This document shows, piece after piece, positions 12,394 to 21,118 of a stretch of DNA of 26,188 bases. The notes below the pieces were generated by a model. It was not told where the DNA came from and ran no database searches. It worked only from the letters and a program-made list of their open reading frames with translations. How positions within the stretch are numbered: the stretch's first letter is position 1; the number at the start of each line of letters is the position of its first letter. The DNA lies in the NCBI GenBank assembly GCA_018400675.1, contig JAGYMG010000002.1:1-26188 (forward strand), given 5' to 3'. This DNA comes from a bacterium. Its GTDB lineage: Bacteria; Patescibacteriota; Minisyncoccia; Minisyncoccales; CG1-02-41-26. The position numbers and the translations under genes are program-made.

Positions 12394-14112
12394 ATGTCAG
12401 CAGTAAATTTTTTCGCAACAACTAGCTTCCGGAACGAAAATAAAAAATTCGGCATCAAATTAGATGACAGGCGGAGGCATGTTTATATCGTCGGGAAAAC
12501 AGGCATGGGTAAGAGCGCTTTACTCAAGAATATGGTTATTCAGGATATCCGGGATGGTCATGGTGTTTGCTTTGTTGACCCTCATGGGGAGGTAACCGAG
12601 GAATTGTTAGATTTTATCCCCGAAGAGAGGATTGACGATGTTATCTATTTTAATCCGGCTGATGTCAGTCACCCGATTGCTTTTAATGTGATGGAGAATG
12701 TAGATCCTGATTACCGCCACTTAGTTGCTTCAGGATTAATGGGTGTTTTCAAAAAAATATGGCCTGATGTCTGGTCGGCCCGGATGGAGTATATTCTCAA
12801 CAATGCTATTCTCGCCTTATTGGAGTATCCCGGTTCTACCCTGTTGGGTATCAATCGTTTGTTGTCTGACCCTAGTTATCGGGAAAAGGTCTTGGAAAAG
12901 GTTAAAGATCCAGTGATTAAATCGTTTTGGGTTAATGAATTCGGTCGTTATAGCCAACGCTATGAATCCGAAGCAACAGCGGCTATTCAGAATAAAATAG
13001 GCCAGTTTATCTCAGCCCCTTTAATTAGGAATATCGTTGGACAGGTCAATACTTCTTTTAATCTGCGGGCAGCAATGGACAGCAAAAAAATTATTCTCCT
13101 TAATCTCTCTAAGGGAAGGATAGGCGAGGATTCTTCTCGTCTCTTAGGTGGTTTATTGATAACAAAGCTTCAATTAGCAGCTATGTCGCGGGTAGATACG
13201 CCTGAGGAGAGGAGAAATGACTTCTTTCTTTACGTTGATGAATTCCAAAATTTTGCTACTGAGAGTTTTGTTAATATTCTCTCTGAAGCCCGCAAATATC
13301 GTTTAGCTCTTATCCTAGCTCATCAGTATATTAGTCAAATGGAAGAGGGTGTCCGCGATGCAGTCTTTGGGAATATGGGGAGCCTCATTTCTTTCCGGGT
13401 AGGAGCTGAAGACGCTGAATATCTGGAGAAGGAATTCAGTCCGGACATCACAGCCGATGATTTGGTCAATCTCCCAAAATATTCAATCTATCTGAAGCTG
13501 ATGGTTAATGGTTTGGCTGGCCGTCCTTTTTCTGCCAGCACCTTGCCTCCTTTTGACAAGCCGTCTACTTCTTTCGCCCAGCGGATAATAGAACTCTCTC
13601 AGGAAAAATACAGTACGCCTAGGAATATAGTTGAGGAACAAATAGCCGAATGGAGCGGCGACTATGTTATCAAGGAGGCTGATAAAAAGAAAGCGCCTGT
13701 GCTCTATGACGCTCAATGCCAAATGTGCGGTAAAGAGATAAAAGTGCCTTTTCAGCCGGATGGCCTCCGTCCAGTTTATTGTAAGGCCTGTCTTAAGAAG
13801 GTATCTGAGGGTTCAAAGGATAACAATGAGCCAGATCAGGACTCTCAGGACAAACCCAAGACGGTTTCCCTGGAAGACCTATTACCTAAGGAGATTAAAA
13901 AGAAGAGGAAGCCCGTCTCTAGAACTAGTCTTAGGGAAGCCCTGGATGATGTCTTGCGAGGGAAAACGAAGAAAGATGATGCTGAAAAAGGAAACAAGCA
14001 AGAAGGGAAAGAAGAAATTGAGGAGGAGAGTGCTGGCGATAAGAAAAAAGAAGGAGATGCAAAAAAAGAAAAAAAGGGTATAATAGAACCGGGCGATATA
14101 ATTAAATTTTAG
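12394..14112 (+). CDS. VirD4/TraG/HerA-like P-loop ATPase with C-terminal zinc ribbon
   Basis: The 572-residue protein has Walker A GKTGMGKS (34-41), VCFVDPHGEV (58-67), Walker B LYVDEFQNF (279-287) and ALILAHQYISQM (305-316), the set seen in DUF87/TraG-type motors that move DNA or proteins across membranes. It lacks the N-terminal membrane helices of VirD4; the upstream gene may supply the anchor. After the motor, four cysteines form a zinc ribbon (C442, C445, C463, C466) around QPDGLRPVYC. A long lysine/glutamate-rich tail (about 470-560) ends in IIEPGDIIKF. No relaxase, pilin or other type IV secretion component is in view, so conjugation is not supported. DNA uptake, DNA translocation or secretion remain possible. 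The 3' end contains two TATAAT hexamers probably serving pgk. Confidence 0.8.
   Translation: MSAVNFFATTSFRNENKKFGIKLDDRRRHVYIVGKTGMGKSALLKNMVIQDIRDGHGVCFVDPHGEVTEELLDFIPEERIDDVIYFNPADVSHPIAFNVMENVDPDYRHLVASGLMGVFKKIWPDVWSARMEYILNNAILALLEYPGSTLLGINRLLSDPSYREKVLEKVKDPVIKSFWVNEFGRYSQRYESEATAAIQNKIGQFISAPLIRNIVGQVNTSFNLRAAMDSKKIILLNLSKGRIGEDSSRLLGGLLITKLQLAAMSRVDTPEERRNDFFLYVDEFQNFATESFVNILSEARKYRLALILAHQYISQMEEGVRDAVFGNMGSLISFRVGAEDAEYLEKEFSPDITADDLVNLPKYSIYLKLMVNGLAGRPFSASTLPPFDKPSTSFAQRIIELSQEKYSTPRNIVEEQIAEWSGDYVIKEADKKKAPVLYDAQCQMCGKEIKVPFQPDGLRPVYCKACLKKVSEGSKDNNEPDQDSQDKPKTVSLEDLLPKEIKKKRKPVSRTSLREALDDVLRGKTKKDDAEKGNKQEGKEEIEEESAGDKKKEGDAKKEKKGIIEPGDIIKF
14079..14102 (+). promoter_or_regulatory. 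Two TATAAT hexamers upstream of pgk
   Basis: Perfect TATAAT occurs at 14079-14084 and 14097-14102, inside the last codons of the ATPase gene. The second predicts a start near 14109, about 14 bases before the pgk ATG. No good -35 is placed for either. Confidence 0.35.
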
Positions 14113-14122
14113 TCGAGAGAGT

Positions 14123-15283
14123 ATGAAATCTTTAAAAGATTTTGTTTTTAAAGGCAGAAGAACAATTGTTCGTTGTGATTTTAATGTGCCTATAGAGGAA
14201 GGCGAGGTGGCTGATGATTTTCGGATTAAAAAAACGCTGTCTACTATTGAATATCTTAAAGAAAGAGGAGCCAAGGTAGTCTTGATAAGCCATTTAGGCG
14301 ATCCTCAGGGCCGCGATGAGCATTATAGCTTACAGCCTATAGCTAAACGGTTGAGCCTGCTGTTGGGTGAAAGAGTTAATTTCTTTAATGATTGCCAGGG
14401 TGCTGCTCTTGAAAAAAAACTAATGGCTATGCCAGACGGCCAAGTTGCTTTATTGGAGAATCTACGGTTTTATCCCGGGGAAAAGAAAAATGATATTGCT
14501 TTTGCCAAGGCTGTGGCCCAATTAGGGGAGATATACATATCAGAAGCTTTTAGCGTAGCTCATCGTTCTCATGCTTCTATCGTTCACCTGCCGCAATTAA
14601 TCCCTTCTGGTATTGGCTTTCTTTTTGGCAAGGAGCTTACGGTTCTTTTAAGGGTGCGGGAGGACCCAATTCGGCCATTAGTGACGATTATCGGAGGAGT
14701 TAAAATATCATCAAAAATGGCGGCAGCCCATAAATTATTGAGTCTCAGCGATCATCTCTTATTAGGCGGACAGATAGCTAATATGATTTTAAGGGTCAAG
14801 GGTATTTCTTTGGGCAAGCCCTGGCCGGAAGAAAAGATTATAGAATTAATAAAGAATTTTAAGCTGACTAATACTAAGATCCATCTACCAGTTGATGTTG
14901 TCGTTTCTCCTAATCAACATGGGGAAACCTATATCCGGGAAACAGGGCCAGGCAGCGTCAGGAAAGAAGAAGAGATTTTTGATATTGGGCCAGAGACTAT
15001 AGAAACATTCAGTAAGATTATTGGTCAAGCTAAGACAATTATTTGGGCCGGGCCTCTTGGTTTAGCTGAAGATGAAAAATTCAGAAAAGGCACAGCTAGT
15101 GTGGCTAAGAAGATTAGCGAGAATAGGGAAGCCTTCAGCTTAATTGGCGGAGGCGATACCATCAATAATATTAAAAAATTAGGTCTCTCGGATAAATTCT
15201 CTTATGTCTCTACCGGCGGGGGAGCAATGCTTGCTTATTTGACCAATGAAGCAATGCCGGGTATTAAAGCTTTAAATAGTTGA
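14123..15283 (+). CDS. pgk: Phosphoglycerate kinase
   Basis: Pgk transfers phosphate from 1,3-bisphosphoglycerate to ADP in glycolysis. The 386 residues carry RCDFNVP (17-23), SHLGDPQGR (56-64), LLENLRFYPGE, AHRSHASIV, GGVKISSK, a WAGPLG motif (usual form WNGPMG) and GGGDTINNI, and close with STGGGAMLAYL and MPGIKAL. The NDAFGTAHR motif of typical enzymes reads SEAFSVAHR here, so the enzyme is somewhat divergent, but no core catalytic motif is missing. The ATG follows a weak GAGAGAG purine stretch. It ends in TGA with an intrinsic terminator 31 bases later. It is the only glycolytic gene in the window. Confidence 0.95.
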   Translation: MKSLKDFVFKGRRTIVRCDFNVPIEEGEVADDFRIKKTLSTIEYLKERGAKVVLISHLGDPQGRDEHYSLQPIAKRLSLLLGERVNFFNDCQGAALEKKLMAMPDGQVALLENLRFYPGEKKNDIAFAKAVAQLGEIYISEAFSVAHRSHASIVHLPQLIPSGIGFLFGKELTVLLRVREDPIRPLVTIIGGVKISSKMAAAHKLLSLSDHLLLGGQIANMILRVKGISLGKPWPEEKIIELIKNFKLTNTKIHLPVDVVVSPNQHGETYIRETGPGSVRKEEEIFDIGPETIETFSKIIGQAKTIIWAGPLGLAEDEKFRKGTASVAKKISENREAFSLIGGGDTINNIKKLGLSDKFSYVSTGGGAMLAYLTNEAMPGIKALNS

Positions 15284-15313
15284 CCTCTTTTGTCAAAGGA
15301 GACTTCTTGAGGT

Positions 15314-15337
15314 AGGCTGTTCAGCCTTTCTTTTTTT
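15314..15337 (+). terminator. Intrinsic terminator of pgk
   Basis: Stem AGGCT/AGCCT with tetraloop GTTC (15314-15327), then a T-rich run TTCTTTTTTT. Confidence 0.7.
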
Positions 15338-15347
15338 AATCAAGTTT

Positions 15348-16502
15348 ATGGAGGAAATAAAAAATCTTAAACAAGTAAGCCAAAGAATTAAAGCAGCGGT
15401 TGCTCAGAAAGAACAAGTATTTTTATTCGGCGATTCGGATTTAGATGGCGCTACTTCTTTGATTATTATAGAAGAGTCTATTAAAACCTTAGGAGGGCAA
15501 CTAGGTCCTGCTTATTTCTCCAGCAGGGATTTTAATGAAAACTATGGCCTGAACAAAAGGTTTCTAGAATACCTGGAAGGATACGAGCCAGGTCTTTTGA
15601 TCGTCACCGATTGCGGGGTGACCAACCACCGAGAGATTACAAGCTTAAAAGAGAAAGGTTGGTCTGTGATAGTTGTAGATCATCATCAGGTATTGGATAC
15701 AGTGCCTGGTGATGCTTTAGTGGTTGATCCAAAACAGCCGGGTGATCATTATCCCTTTAAAGAGTTTGCTGCTGTGGGTGTGGCCTATTATCTGAGCCGG
15801 CTCTTGCTGGCTGGAGAGAAATTCTCAGCTATTGATCAGAGTTTTTTAGAGCTGGCAGCTATTGGCACCTTGGCTGATATGATGAAAAAAAAAGATGACA
15901 ATAAAGCGATAATAGAGAAGGGCTTGTCTTCTTTGAAAGATACTAATCGGACAGGTCTTCGGGTCTTGATAGATATGATTGCCGGGCCGAACGATAGCCC
16001 GGATAAGATTGTCCAGAGAATTATTTCTATCCTTAACATCACTGAAGTAAAGAATCATCTCGCTCAAAATTATCTCCTGTTGACGGCTGATAATGAGGTA
16101 AAGGCTGAGACAATAGCTCGTACGCTGATAGACAAGAACAAAGAGAGAAGAAAAATTATTGAAGACTTGGTTGATTCGATTAAAAAGAATGCTGCTAGCA
16201 AAGAATCAGCAGCGATTGTTTTTGAGGGCTATGAGAGATATCCTCTTGTATTGACAGGGGCTGTAGCCTCGCGTATCTGTAATCACTTCCTCAAGCCGAC
16301 CTTTATCTTTAAGAAGGGGAAAGGAGTTTTCAAGGGTTCGGTGCGCACCCCTAAGGGTGTTAATGGGGTAGAGGCGATGAAAAACTGTGCCCATCTCTTG
16401 GAGATTTTTGGCGGCCACCCTCAGGCAGCTGGTTTTACGGTTAGCCAAGAACATCTGGATGATTTTGAACGCTGTCTTAAAGATTATTTCAAAAAAAATT
16501 AA
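15348..16502 (+). CDS. recJ: RecJ-like DHH-family phosphoesterase (short form)
   Basis: The 384-residue protein contains the DHH-family metal motifs: DSDLDG (29-34), TDCG (87-90), DHH (111-113) and a DP at about 127-128, and ends with the DHHA1 substrate-binding signature GGHPQAAGFTV (355-365). RecJ degrades single-stranded DNA 5' to 3' in recombination and mismatch repair. The C-terminal OB-fold and further domains of full-length RecJ (about 560-580 residues) are missing. This fits a minimal RecJ core, but a related DHH enzyme acting on nano-RNA or cyclic dinucleotides is possible. A TTTAAT (15335-15340) ends 7 bases before the ATG, consistent with an almost leaderless mRNA. The RNase HI gene follows after 21 bases. 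Confidence 0.82.
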   Translation: MEEIKNLKQVSQRIKAAVAQKEQVFLFGDSDLDGATSLIIIEESIKTLGGQLGPAYFSSRDFNENYGLNKRFLEYLEGYEPGLLIVTDCGVTNHREITSLKEKGWSVIVVDHHQVLDTVPGDALVVDPKQPGDHYPFKEFAAVGVAYYLSRLLLAGEKFSAIDQSFLELAAIGTLADMMKKKDDNKAIIEKGLSSLKDTNRTGLRVLIDMIAGPNDSPDKIVQRIISILNITEVKNHLAQNYLLLTADNEVKAETIARTLIDKNKERRKIIEDLVDSIKKNAASKESAAIVFEGYERYPLVLTGAVASRICNHFLKPTFIFKKGKGVFKGSVRTPKGVNGVEAMKNCAHLLEIFGGHPQAAGFTVSQEHLDDFERCLKDYFKKN

Positions 16503-16511
16503 AATAATTGC

Positions 16512-16517
16512 TATAAT
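16512..16517 (+). promoter_or_regulatory. -10 element of rnhA placed for a leaderless mRNA
   Basis: Perfect TATAAT ends 6 bases before the ATG at 16524, so the standard start position would be the A of the start codon. No convincing -35 is visible. Confidence 0.4.
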
Positions 16518-16523
16518 AAAACA

Positions 16524-16964
16524 ATGAATGATCTGTCTATTTATATTGATGGCGGTTCTCGGGGTAATCCCGGCCCAGCAGCTATAGGAGTAGTTATTAT
16601 TGATGAAAAGAAAAAAGGCATTAAGGAATACGGTCAGTATCTTGGTCGGGCCACCAACAATGAAGCTGAATATCAGGCATTAGTCTTTGCTCTGAAAAAA
16701 GCAAAGGCTCTCTTTGGCAAGGAAAAGATTAAAGATTATTCAATAAATCTTTTCTCTGACTCAGAGCTTTTGGTTAATCAAATGACCGGGCGTTATAAGA
16801 TTGTTAACTCTAAAATTCAGCCACTTTTCTTGCAAGCCTGGAATCTCAGCATAGATTTTGGAGAAATACACTTTAAAGCTATCCCTCGTGCAGAGAATGA
16901 TAGGGCTGATAGTCTTGTCAATCAGGCATTGGATCAAGAGGGGAGAAAGCAGCAACTCATCTGA
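16524..16964 (+). CDS. rnhA: Ribonuclease HI
   Basis: RNase HI cuts the RNA strand of RNA-DNA hybrids, removing primers and R-loops. The 146-residue protein has the full RNase H fold: the first strand SIYIDGGSRGNPGPAAIG (5-22) with catalytic D9, the ATNNEAEYQAL helix with E49, FSDSELLVNQMTG with D79, and RAENDRADSLVNQAL with the fourth acidic residue at about D129. The basic handle region of the E. coli enzyme is not obvious. It ends in TGA. Its end is 12 bases before the -35 of the RNase P RNA promoter. Confidence 0.93.
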   Translation: MNDLSIYIDGGSRGNPGPAAIGVVIIDEKKKGIKEYGQYLGRATNNEAEYQALVFALKKAKALFGKEKIKDYSINLFSDSELLVNQMTGRYKIVNSKIQPLFLQAWNLSIDFGEIHFKAIPRAENDRADSLVNQALDQEGRKQQLI

Positions 16965-16976
16965 TAACAGTGCTTC

Positions 16977-17005
16977 TTGACAGAAGGTATTTTTCAAAGT
17001 ATTAT
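16977..17005 (+). promoter_or_regulatory. Promoter of RNase P RNA
   Basis: Perfect TTGACA (16977-16982), a 17-base spacer and TATTAT (17000-17005) predict a start at G17012, which is where the P1 helix begins. Confidence 0.8.
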
Positions 17006-17011
17006 ATAGAT

Positions 17012-17447
17012 GCCCAAGTAGACAAGGCAATTGCTCTACTAACTATTGGTTAGTAGGGAGGAAAGTCCGAACACTAATCCCCCGCCATTTTTTAGTTAAA
17101 ATATCTTGTTTTATTAATTGCTCTTTAGATTATATTTAGAAAATGGCGGGGGAAGGATAGCGGGTAACGCCCGTCGCCCGTAAGGGTAGAGGTGCGAACA
17201 GAGACGCCTAAGGAAGAAATTTCTTAGGAATCCCTCGGGATTAGCCCTCCAGGTGACTGGAGAGGTGAAACGGCTAAATCCTTATCTTAGTGCAAGAACA
17301 AACAATGGTGGTTCGCTTGACTCCCCGAGTAATCGGTCTGGCAACAGAGATACGGTTTATCTGTATCGGAGCTAGATAAATAATTGCCCTCTGCTGATTT
17401 TAATCAGTGGATACAGAATTCGGCTTATTGTCTGCTTGGGCTTTTTT
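17012..17447 (+). ncRNA. rnpB: RNase P RNA
   Basis: This is the catalytic RNA that trims tRNA 5' ends. The P1 helix pairs GCCCAAGTAGACAA (17012-17025) with TTGTCTGCTTGGGC (17428-17441), with one G-U pair. The universal GAGGAAAGTCCGAACAC follows at about 17058-17074. GGGTAACGCCCG, the TAAGGGTAGAGGTGCGAACAGAGACGCC-like region and the 3' conserved ACAGAGATACGGTTTA are all present, as in A-type bacterial RNAs. The 3' arm of P1 is followed directly by TTTTTT (17442-17447), so P1 probably doubles as the terminator. An unusual extra hairpin (17079-17152), with a perfect 13-bp stem, is inserted just after the GAGGAAAGTCC core. Confidence 0.93.
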
Positions 17448-17463
17448 ATTTTGAGTTATCCTT

Positions 17464-17492
17464 TTGATTTTAAAAAACCTTTTGTCTACAAT
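17464..17492 (+). promoter_or_regulatory. Promoter of murJ
   Basis: TTGATT (17464-17469), a 17-base spacer and TACAAT (17487-17492). The predicted start is at about 17499, one base before the murJ ATG at 17500. The hexamers lie inside the apparent N-terminal extension obtained from an upstream TTG, which argues against that start. Confidence 0.6.
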
Positions 17493-17499
17493 AAAAGAT

Positions 17500-19161
17500 A
17501 TGTTTAATTCTTTCCTCAATGCTCGGAGCAGGAATATTACCTCAGCGGCTACTCTTTTGGCAGTCGCCACAATTTTTAGTCGCATCCTTGGCCTATTGAG
17601 GGACAACCTCTTGGCCAACCTTATTCCTAAGATCCAGACGGATATTTATTTTGCTTCTTTCCGAATTCCTGATTTTGTCTACGGTATCCTTATTAGCGGT
17701 GGTATTATTGCTGCTTTCCTACCTGTTTTTGCTTTAGAATTTAGAAAAAACAAGGCAGCAGCTCAACGGCTTACCAATAATGTCCTTACTATTTTTCTCA
17801 TTGCCTTGATAGTAATCTGTTCTCTCTTGGCTATCTTTACGCCTGCTTTGGTTAAGTTTTTAGTTCCTGGTTTTAGTCCTGAACAACAAGCTGCAACGAT
17901 TCTTTTAACCCGGATAATGTTTCTCAGCCCTGTGCTCTTGGGTATTTCAGCTATTTTCTCGGGTATTCTTCAATATCATAATCTTTTCTTAGCTTATTCC
18001 TTGGCGCCTATTTTTTATAATATCGGCATTATCAGCGGTATTCTTTTTTTCTTCCCTCTTTTCAATTATGAAATCTGGGCCCTCTCCTTAGGTGTAGTAT
18101 TAGGCGCCGTGCTCCATTTATTGGTGCAGGTCCCTTCTCTGCTTAAGTCTGGTTTTCGCCCGGGCTTTTCTTTTAATTTTTCCTCGCCGGGCTTAAAAAA
18201 AATATTCCGTCTGATGGCGCCGCGGACTGTCGGAGCCGGAGTTTTTCATCTTAATCTTATTGTCATTACAGCTATTGCCTCTTCGTTATCGCCGGGCTCA
18301 ATCAGTATTTTTAACTTTTCCAATAATCTGCAGGGGTTGCCTATTGGGTTAATCGGTGTTTCTTTTGCTACAGCTGCTTTTCCTACTTTTTCTCAGAATT
18401 TTGTTAAAAAAGAGAATTTTAAATTCTTAACTGATTTTTATTCTATTTTTTCCCAGATATTATTCTTGATCGTTCCCTTGAGTCTCCTGGTTTTTCTCTG
18501 CCGGGCCCAGATAGTTAGGCTTGTTTTAGGAACATCTCTTGTGGGCAATGGATTCTTTGGCTGGTGGCAGACACGTTTAACAGCTGCCGCTTTGGGGATT
18601 TTTGCTTTTGCTCTTTTTGCCAATTGTCTTATTCCTTTCCTAACCCGTATTTTTTATTCCTTACACAATACCAAAACACCAGTTATCATCGCTGTTTTTA
18701 CTGTCCTCTTTAATATTATCCTTTCCCTGTCTTTGGTTGGTTTGTTTTCTGACGGTGGTATTCTCAAGGCCCAGGTTATTGACTTGCTGAAACTGAAAGG
18801 GGTTCAAGACATAGCTGTTATTGCTTTACCCTTAGCTGTTTCTATTGCTGCCTTAGTTCAATTTTTCCTTCTCTGTCTTTTCCTGAAAAAGAAAATAAAA
18901 GAATTAAATTTCTCTAAGATTTATCAATCCTTCTTAAAGATTTTTGTAGCCAGCCTGCTTATGGGTATAGTGGTCTATCTTTTCCTTAATCTCTTTGCTT
19001 TCTTTTTTGCCACCAATACTGTGTTGCATCTTCTGGTCCAGGTGACAGTCAGCGGTCTTATTGGCATTGTGAGTTATTTGTTTTTTTCCTTGTCATTGGG
19101 TTGTCGGGAACCACGTATTATCTGGTCTTCCCTGAAGTCGCAACTGAAGCAGCAGCCTTGA
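17500..19161 (+). CDS. murJ: Lipid II flippase MurJ (MviN family)
   Basis: MurJ moves the peptidoglycan precursor lipid II across the cytoplasmic membrane. The protein is almost entirely hydrophobic, with about 14 membrane helices. The family N-terminus ATLLAVATIFSRILGLLRDN is present, with the conserved RxxGLxRD element, followed by TDIYFASFRIPDFVYGILISG. Later MRIF-like helices include LMAPRTVGAGVFHLN and LPIGLIGVSFATAAFPTFS. An upstream in-frame TTG (17464) would add 12 residues, but that codon is part of the -35 hexamer. I choose ATG 17500 (553 residues), the usual N-terminus for the family. It follows rnpB and precedes lepA by 34 bases. With murB it supplies two peptidoglycan functions in this window. 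Confidence 0.93.
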   Translation: MFNSFLNARSRNITSAATLLAVATIFSRILGLLRDNLLANLIPKIQTDIYFASFRIPDFVYGILISGGIIAAFLPVFALEFRKNKAAAQRLTNNVLTIFLIALIVICSLLAIFTPALVKFLVPGFSPEQQAATILLTRIMFLSPVLLGISAIFSGILQYHNLFLAYSLAPIFYNIGIISGILFFFPLFNYEIWALSLGVVLGAVLHLLVQVPSLLKSGFRPGFSFNFSSPGLKKIFRLMAPRTVGAGVFHLNLIVITAIASSLSPGSISIFNFSNNLQGLPIGLIGVSFATAAFPTFSQNFVKKENFKFLTDFYSIFSQILFLIVPLSLLVFLCRAQIVRLVLGTSLVGNGFFGWWQTRLTAAALGIFAFALFANCLIPFLTRIFYSLHNTKTPVIIAVFTVLFNIILSLSLVGLFSDGGILKAQVIDLLKLKGVQDIAVIALPLAVSIAALVQFFLLCLFLKKKIKELNFSKIYQSFLKIFVASLLMGIVVYLFLNLFAFFFATNTVLHLLVQVTVSGLIGIVSYLFFSLSLGCREPRIIWSSLKSQLKQQP

Positions 19162-19195
19162 TAAGAAGATTATTAGAGAGAGAGGAAGAATAATT

Positions 19196-21052
19196 ATGGA
19201 TTTTAATAATATTAGAAATTTTGTCATTATTTCTCACATTGATCATGGTAAGTCAACACTGGCTGACCGCTTTTTAGAATTGACTAAAACCATCTCAGCG
19301 GATAAGATGCATGCCTGTTTTTTAGATGCTATGAGCCTGGAGAAGGAAAAGGGGATTACCATTAAGATGCACCCCTGCCGTATGCTCTGGCAGGACGAAG
19401 CAACCCAAGAGAATTATATTCTTAATCTTATTGATACACCGGGCCACATAGATTTTTCTTATGAAATATCAAGGGCTTTAGCTGCGGTAGAAGGAGCTGT
19501 TTTATTGGTGGATGCCAGTCAGGGTATTCAGGCCCAGACACTTTATAATCTTGAGCAGGCCCAGCAGCAAGGTCTTAAAATTATTGGAGCAGTTAATAAG
19601 ATTGATTTACCTGAAGCACGGGTGGAGGAAACAAAGAAGGAATTGGCCCAGATCCTTGATTGTTCCCCGGCAGCAATATTGGCCATTTCAGGCAAGACGG
19701 GAACGCATGTTCCTCTCCTGATAAGAAAAATTGTTGAGGTGTTTCCGCCTCCTCAATTGATCGGTCACACAACCGCTTTATTGGAAAAAGGTTCTCTCCG
19801 GGCAGAAGATTTTTGCCGGGCTCTTATCTTTGATTCCCAGTATGATACTTTTTCCGGGGTTACTGCTTTTATTCGTGTCTTCGAGGGGATAATTAAGAAA
19901 GGGGAAGAATTCTTTCTTTCTGCAGCCGGGGAAAAAGCTATAGTCAAAGAAGTCGGTTATTTCTTACCCCAGCCGCAGGCAACAAATTCTTTAAAAGCAG
20001 GAGAGATTGGCTATATTAAGACAGGCATTAAGGAGCCGGCCAAGGTGCGGGTCGGAGACACGGTCGTTAAATTATTATCAGCCCAGGCAGAGGGCGCGTC
20101 TGAGATAGTTCCTTTGCCGGGTTATAAAGAATCAGAGCCAGTCTTATTCTTAAGTTTGTATCCCCAGAATACGGATGATTTTGAAAACTTAAAAGAAGCC
20201 TTAGAAAAACTAAGACTCAATGATCCTACGCTTAATTTTCATCTGGAATCAAAAATGGCCTTGGGCCGAGGCTTCCGCTGCGGTTTCCTTGGCTCTCTCC
20301 ATGCCGAGATTACAGCCCGCCGTATAAAAGAAGAATACGACCTGGATCTTATTATCACTTCCCCTCAGGTTATTTTTAAGGTTATTGATAAGCACGGAGA
20401 GACAGAATATATATCCTCTCCAGCTGATTGGCCGGCGGAGCAGGAGATTAAAGAGGTCCAAGAGCCCTGGGTGGAGTTAGAGATTATAAGTCCTAATGCT
20501 TATTTTAACCCGCTCTTCAAAATCTTAAAAAACTTTAGAGCCTTGATTACTAAGACGAGCTCCCTGACTAAAGATAAATCACTGATTAATGCCGAAACAG
20601 CGCTCAGGGAGATAATCCGAGGTAATTTTTATGACAAACTGAAGGGCGTGAGCCAGGGTTATGCTTCTTTTAATTTTCGTCAGACTGGTTTTAGAAAGGC
20701 TGATTTAGTAAAACTAGATGTCCTGATTACTGGCCAATCTGAAGAAGCTTTTGCTCGTATTATCCCCAGAACAGACATCTTTGAAGAAGGACGATTAATA
20801 GTTAAAAAGCTAAAGGAGTTATTACCGGCCCAGCAATTTTCTTTACCTATTCAAGCAGCTGTTGCCGGGCGTGTTATTGCTCGAGAAACAATAAAAGCCA
20901 GACGAAAGGATGTGACCGCTTCTCTTTATGGTGGCGATGTGACCAGGAAGCAGAAACTCTTGAAGAAGCAAAAGAAAGGCAAAAAAAAATTAAGAGAGAG
21001 AGGCCGAATTAACCTGCCTCCCCGGGTTTTCTTGGAGATGTCAAAAGATTAA
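19196..21052 (+). CDS. lepA: Elongation factor 4 (LepA)
   Basis: LepA is a translational GTPase of the EF-G family that acts on the ribosome during initiation or back-translocation. The 618 residues show G1 HIDHGKST (14-21), the G2 segment EKEKGITIK (49-57), G3 DTPGH (80-84) and G4 NKID (134-137). The LepA-specific GFRCGFLGSLHAEI is present, and so is the specific C-terminal domain: ETIKARRKDVTASLYGGD, then TRKQKLLKKQKKGKKKLRER. It has one of the clearer Shine-Dalgarno-like sequences here (GAGAGGAAG, about 10 bases before the ATG). The first switch region is slightly diverged (FLDAMSLEKEKG instead of MDSMELERERG), but the enzyme looks intact. Confidence 0.95.
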   Translation: MDFNNIRNFVIISHIDHGKSTLADRFLELTKTISADKMHACFLDAMSLEKEKGITIKMHPCRMLWQDEATQENYILNLIDTPGHIDFSYEISRALAAVEGAVLLVDASQGIQAQTLYNLEQAQQQGLKIIGAVNKIDLPEARVEETKKELAQILDCSPAAILAISGKTGTHVPLLIRKIVEVFPPPQLIGHTTALLEKGSLRAEDFCRALIFDSQYDTFSGVTAFIRVFEGIIKKGEEFFLSAAGEKAIVKEVGYFLPQPQATNSLKAGEIGYIKTGIKEPAKVRVGDTVVKLLSAQAEGASEIVPLPGYKESEPVLFLSLYPQNTDDFENLKEALEKLRLNDPTLNFHLESKMALGRGFRCGFLGSLHAEITARRIKEEYDLDLIITSPQVIFKVIDKHGETEYISSPADWPAEQEIKEVQEPWVELEIISPNAYFNPLFKILKNFRALITKTSSLTKDKSLINAETALREIIRGNFYDKLKGVSQGYASFNFRQTGFRKADLVKLDVLITGQSEEAFARIIPRTDIFEEGRLIVKKLKELLPAQQFSLPIQAAVAGRVIARETIKARRKDVTASLYGGDVTRKQKLLKKQKKGKKKLRERGRINLPPRVFLEMSKD

Positions 21053-21118
21053 TTAAAGGAAGATGTTGGTTCCGGTTAGAAAAATAAGGCTTGATTAAAG
21101 GCCTAAAAGAGATTAAGA

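Noticed and set aside
12394..14112. Conjugative element around the VirD4-like ATPase
   Set aside because: No relaxase, integrase, pilin or attachment repeats are visible; neighbours on both sides are housekeeping genes.
13760..14274. Overlapping frames in the 3' end of the ATPase gene (107 aa plus strand, 130 aa minus strand)
   Set aside because: They are by-products of the purine-rich lysine/glutamate codons; the minus frame also overlaps the start of pgk and neither resembles a known protein.
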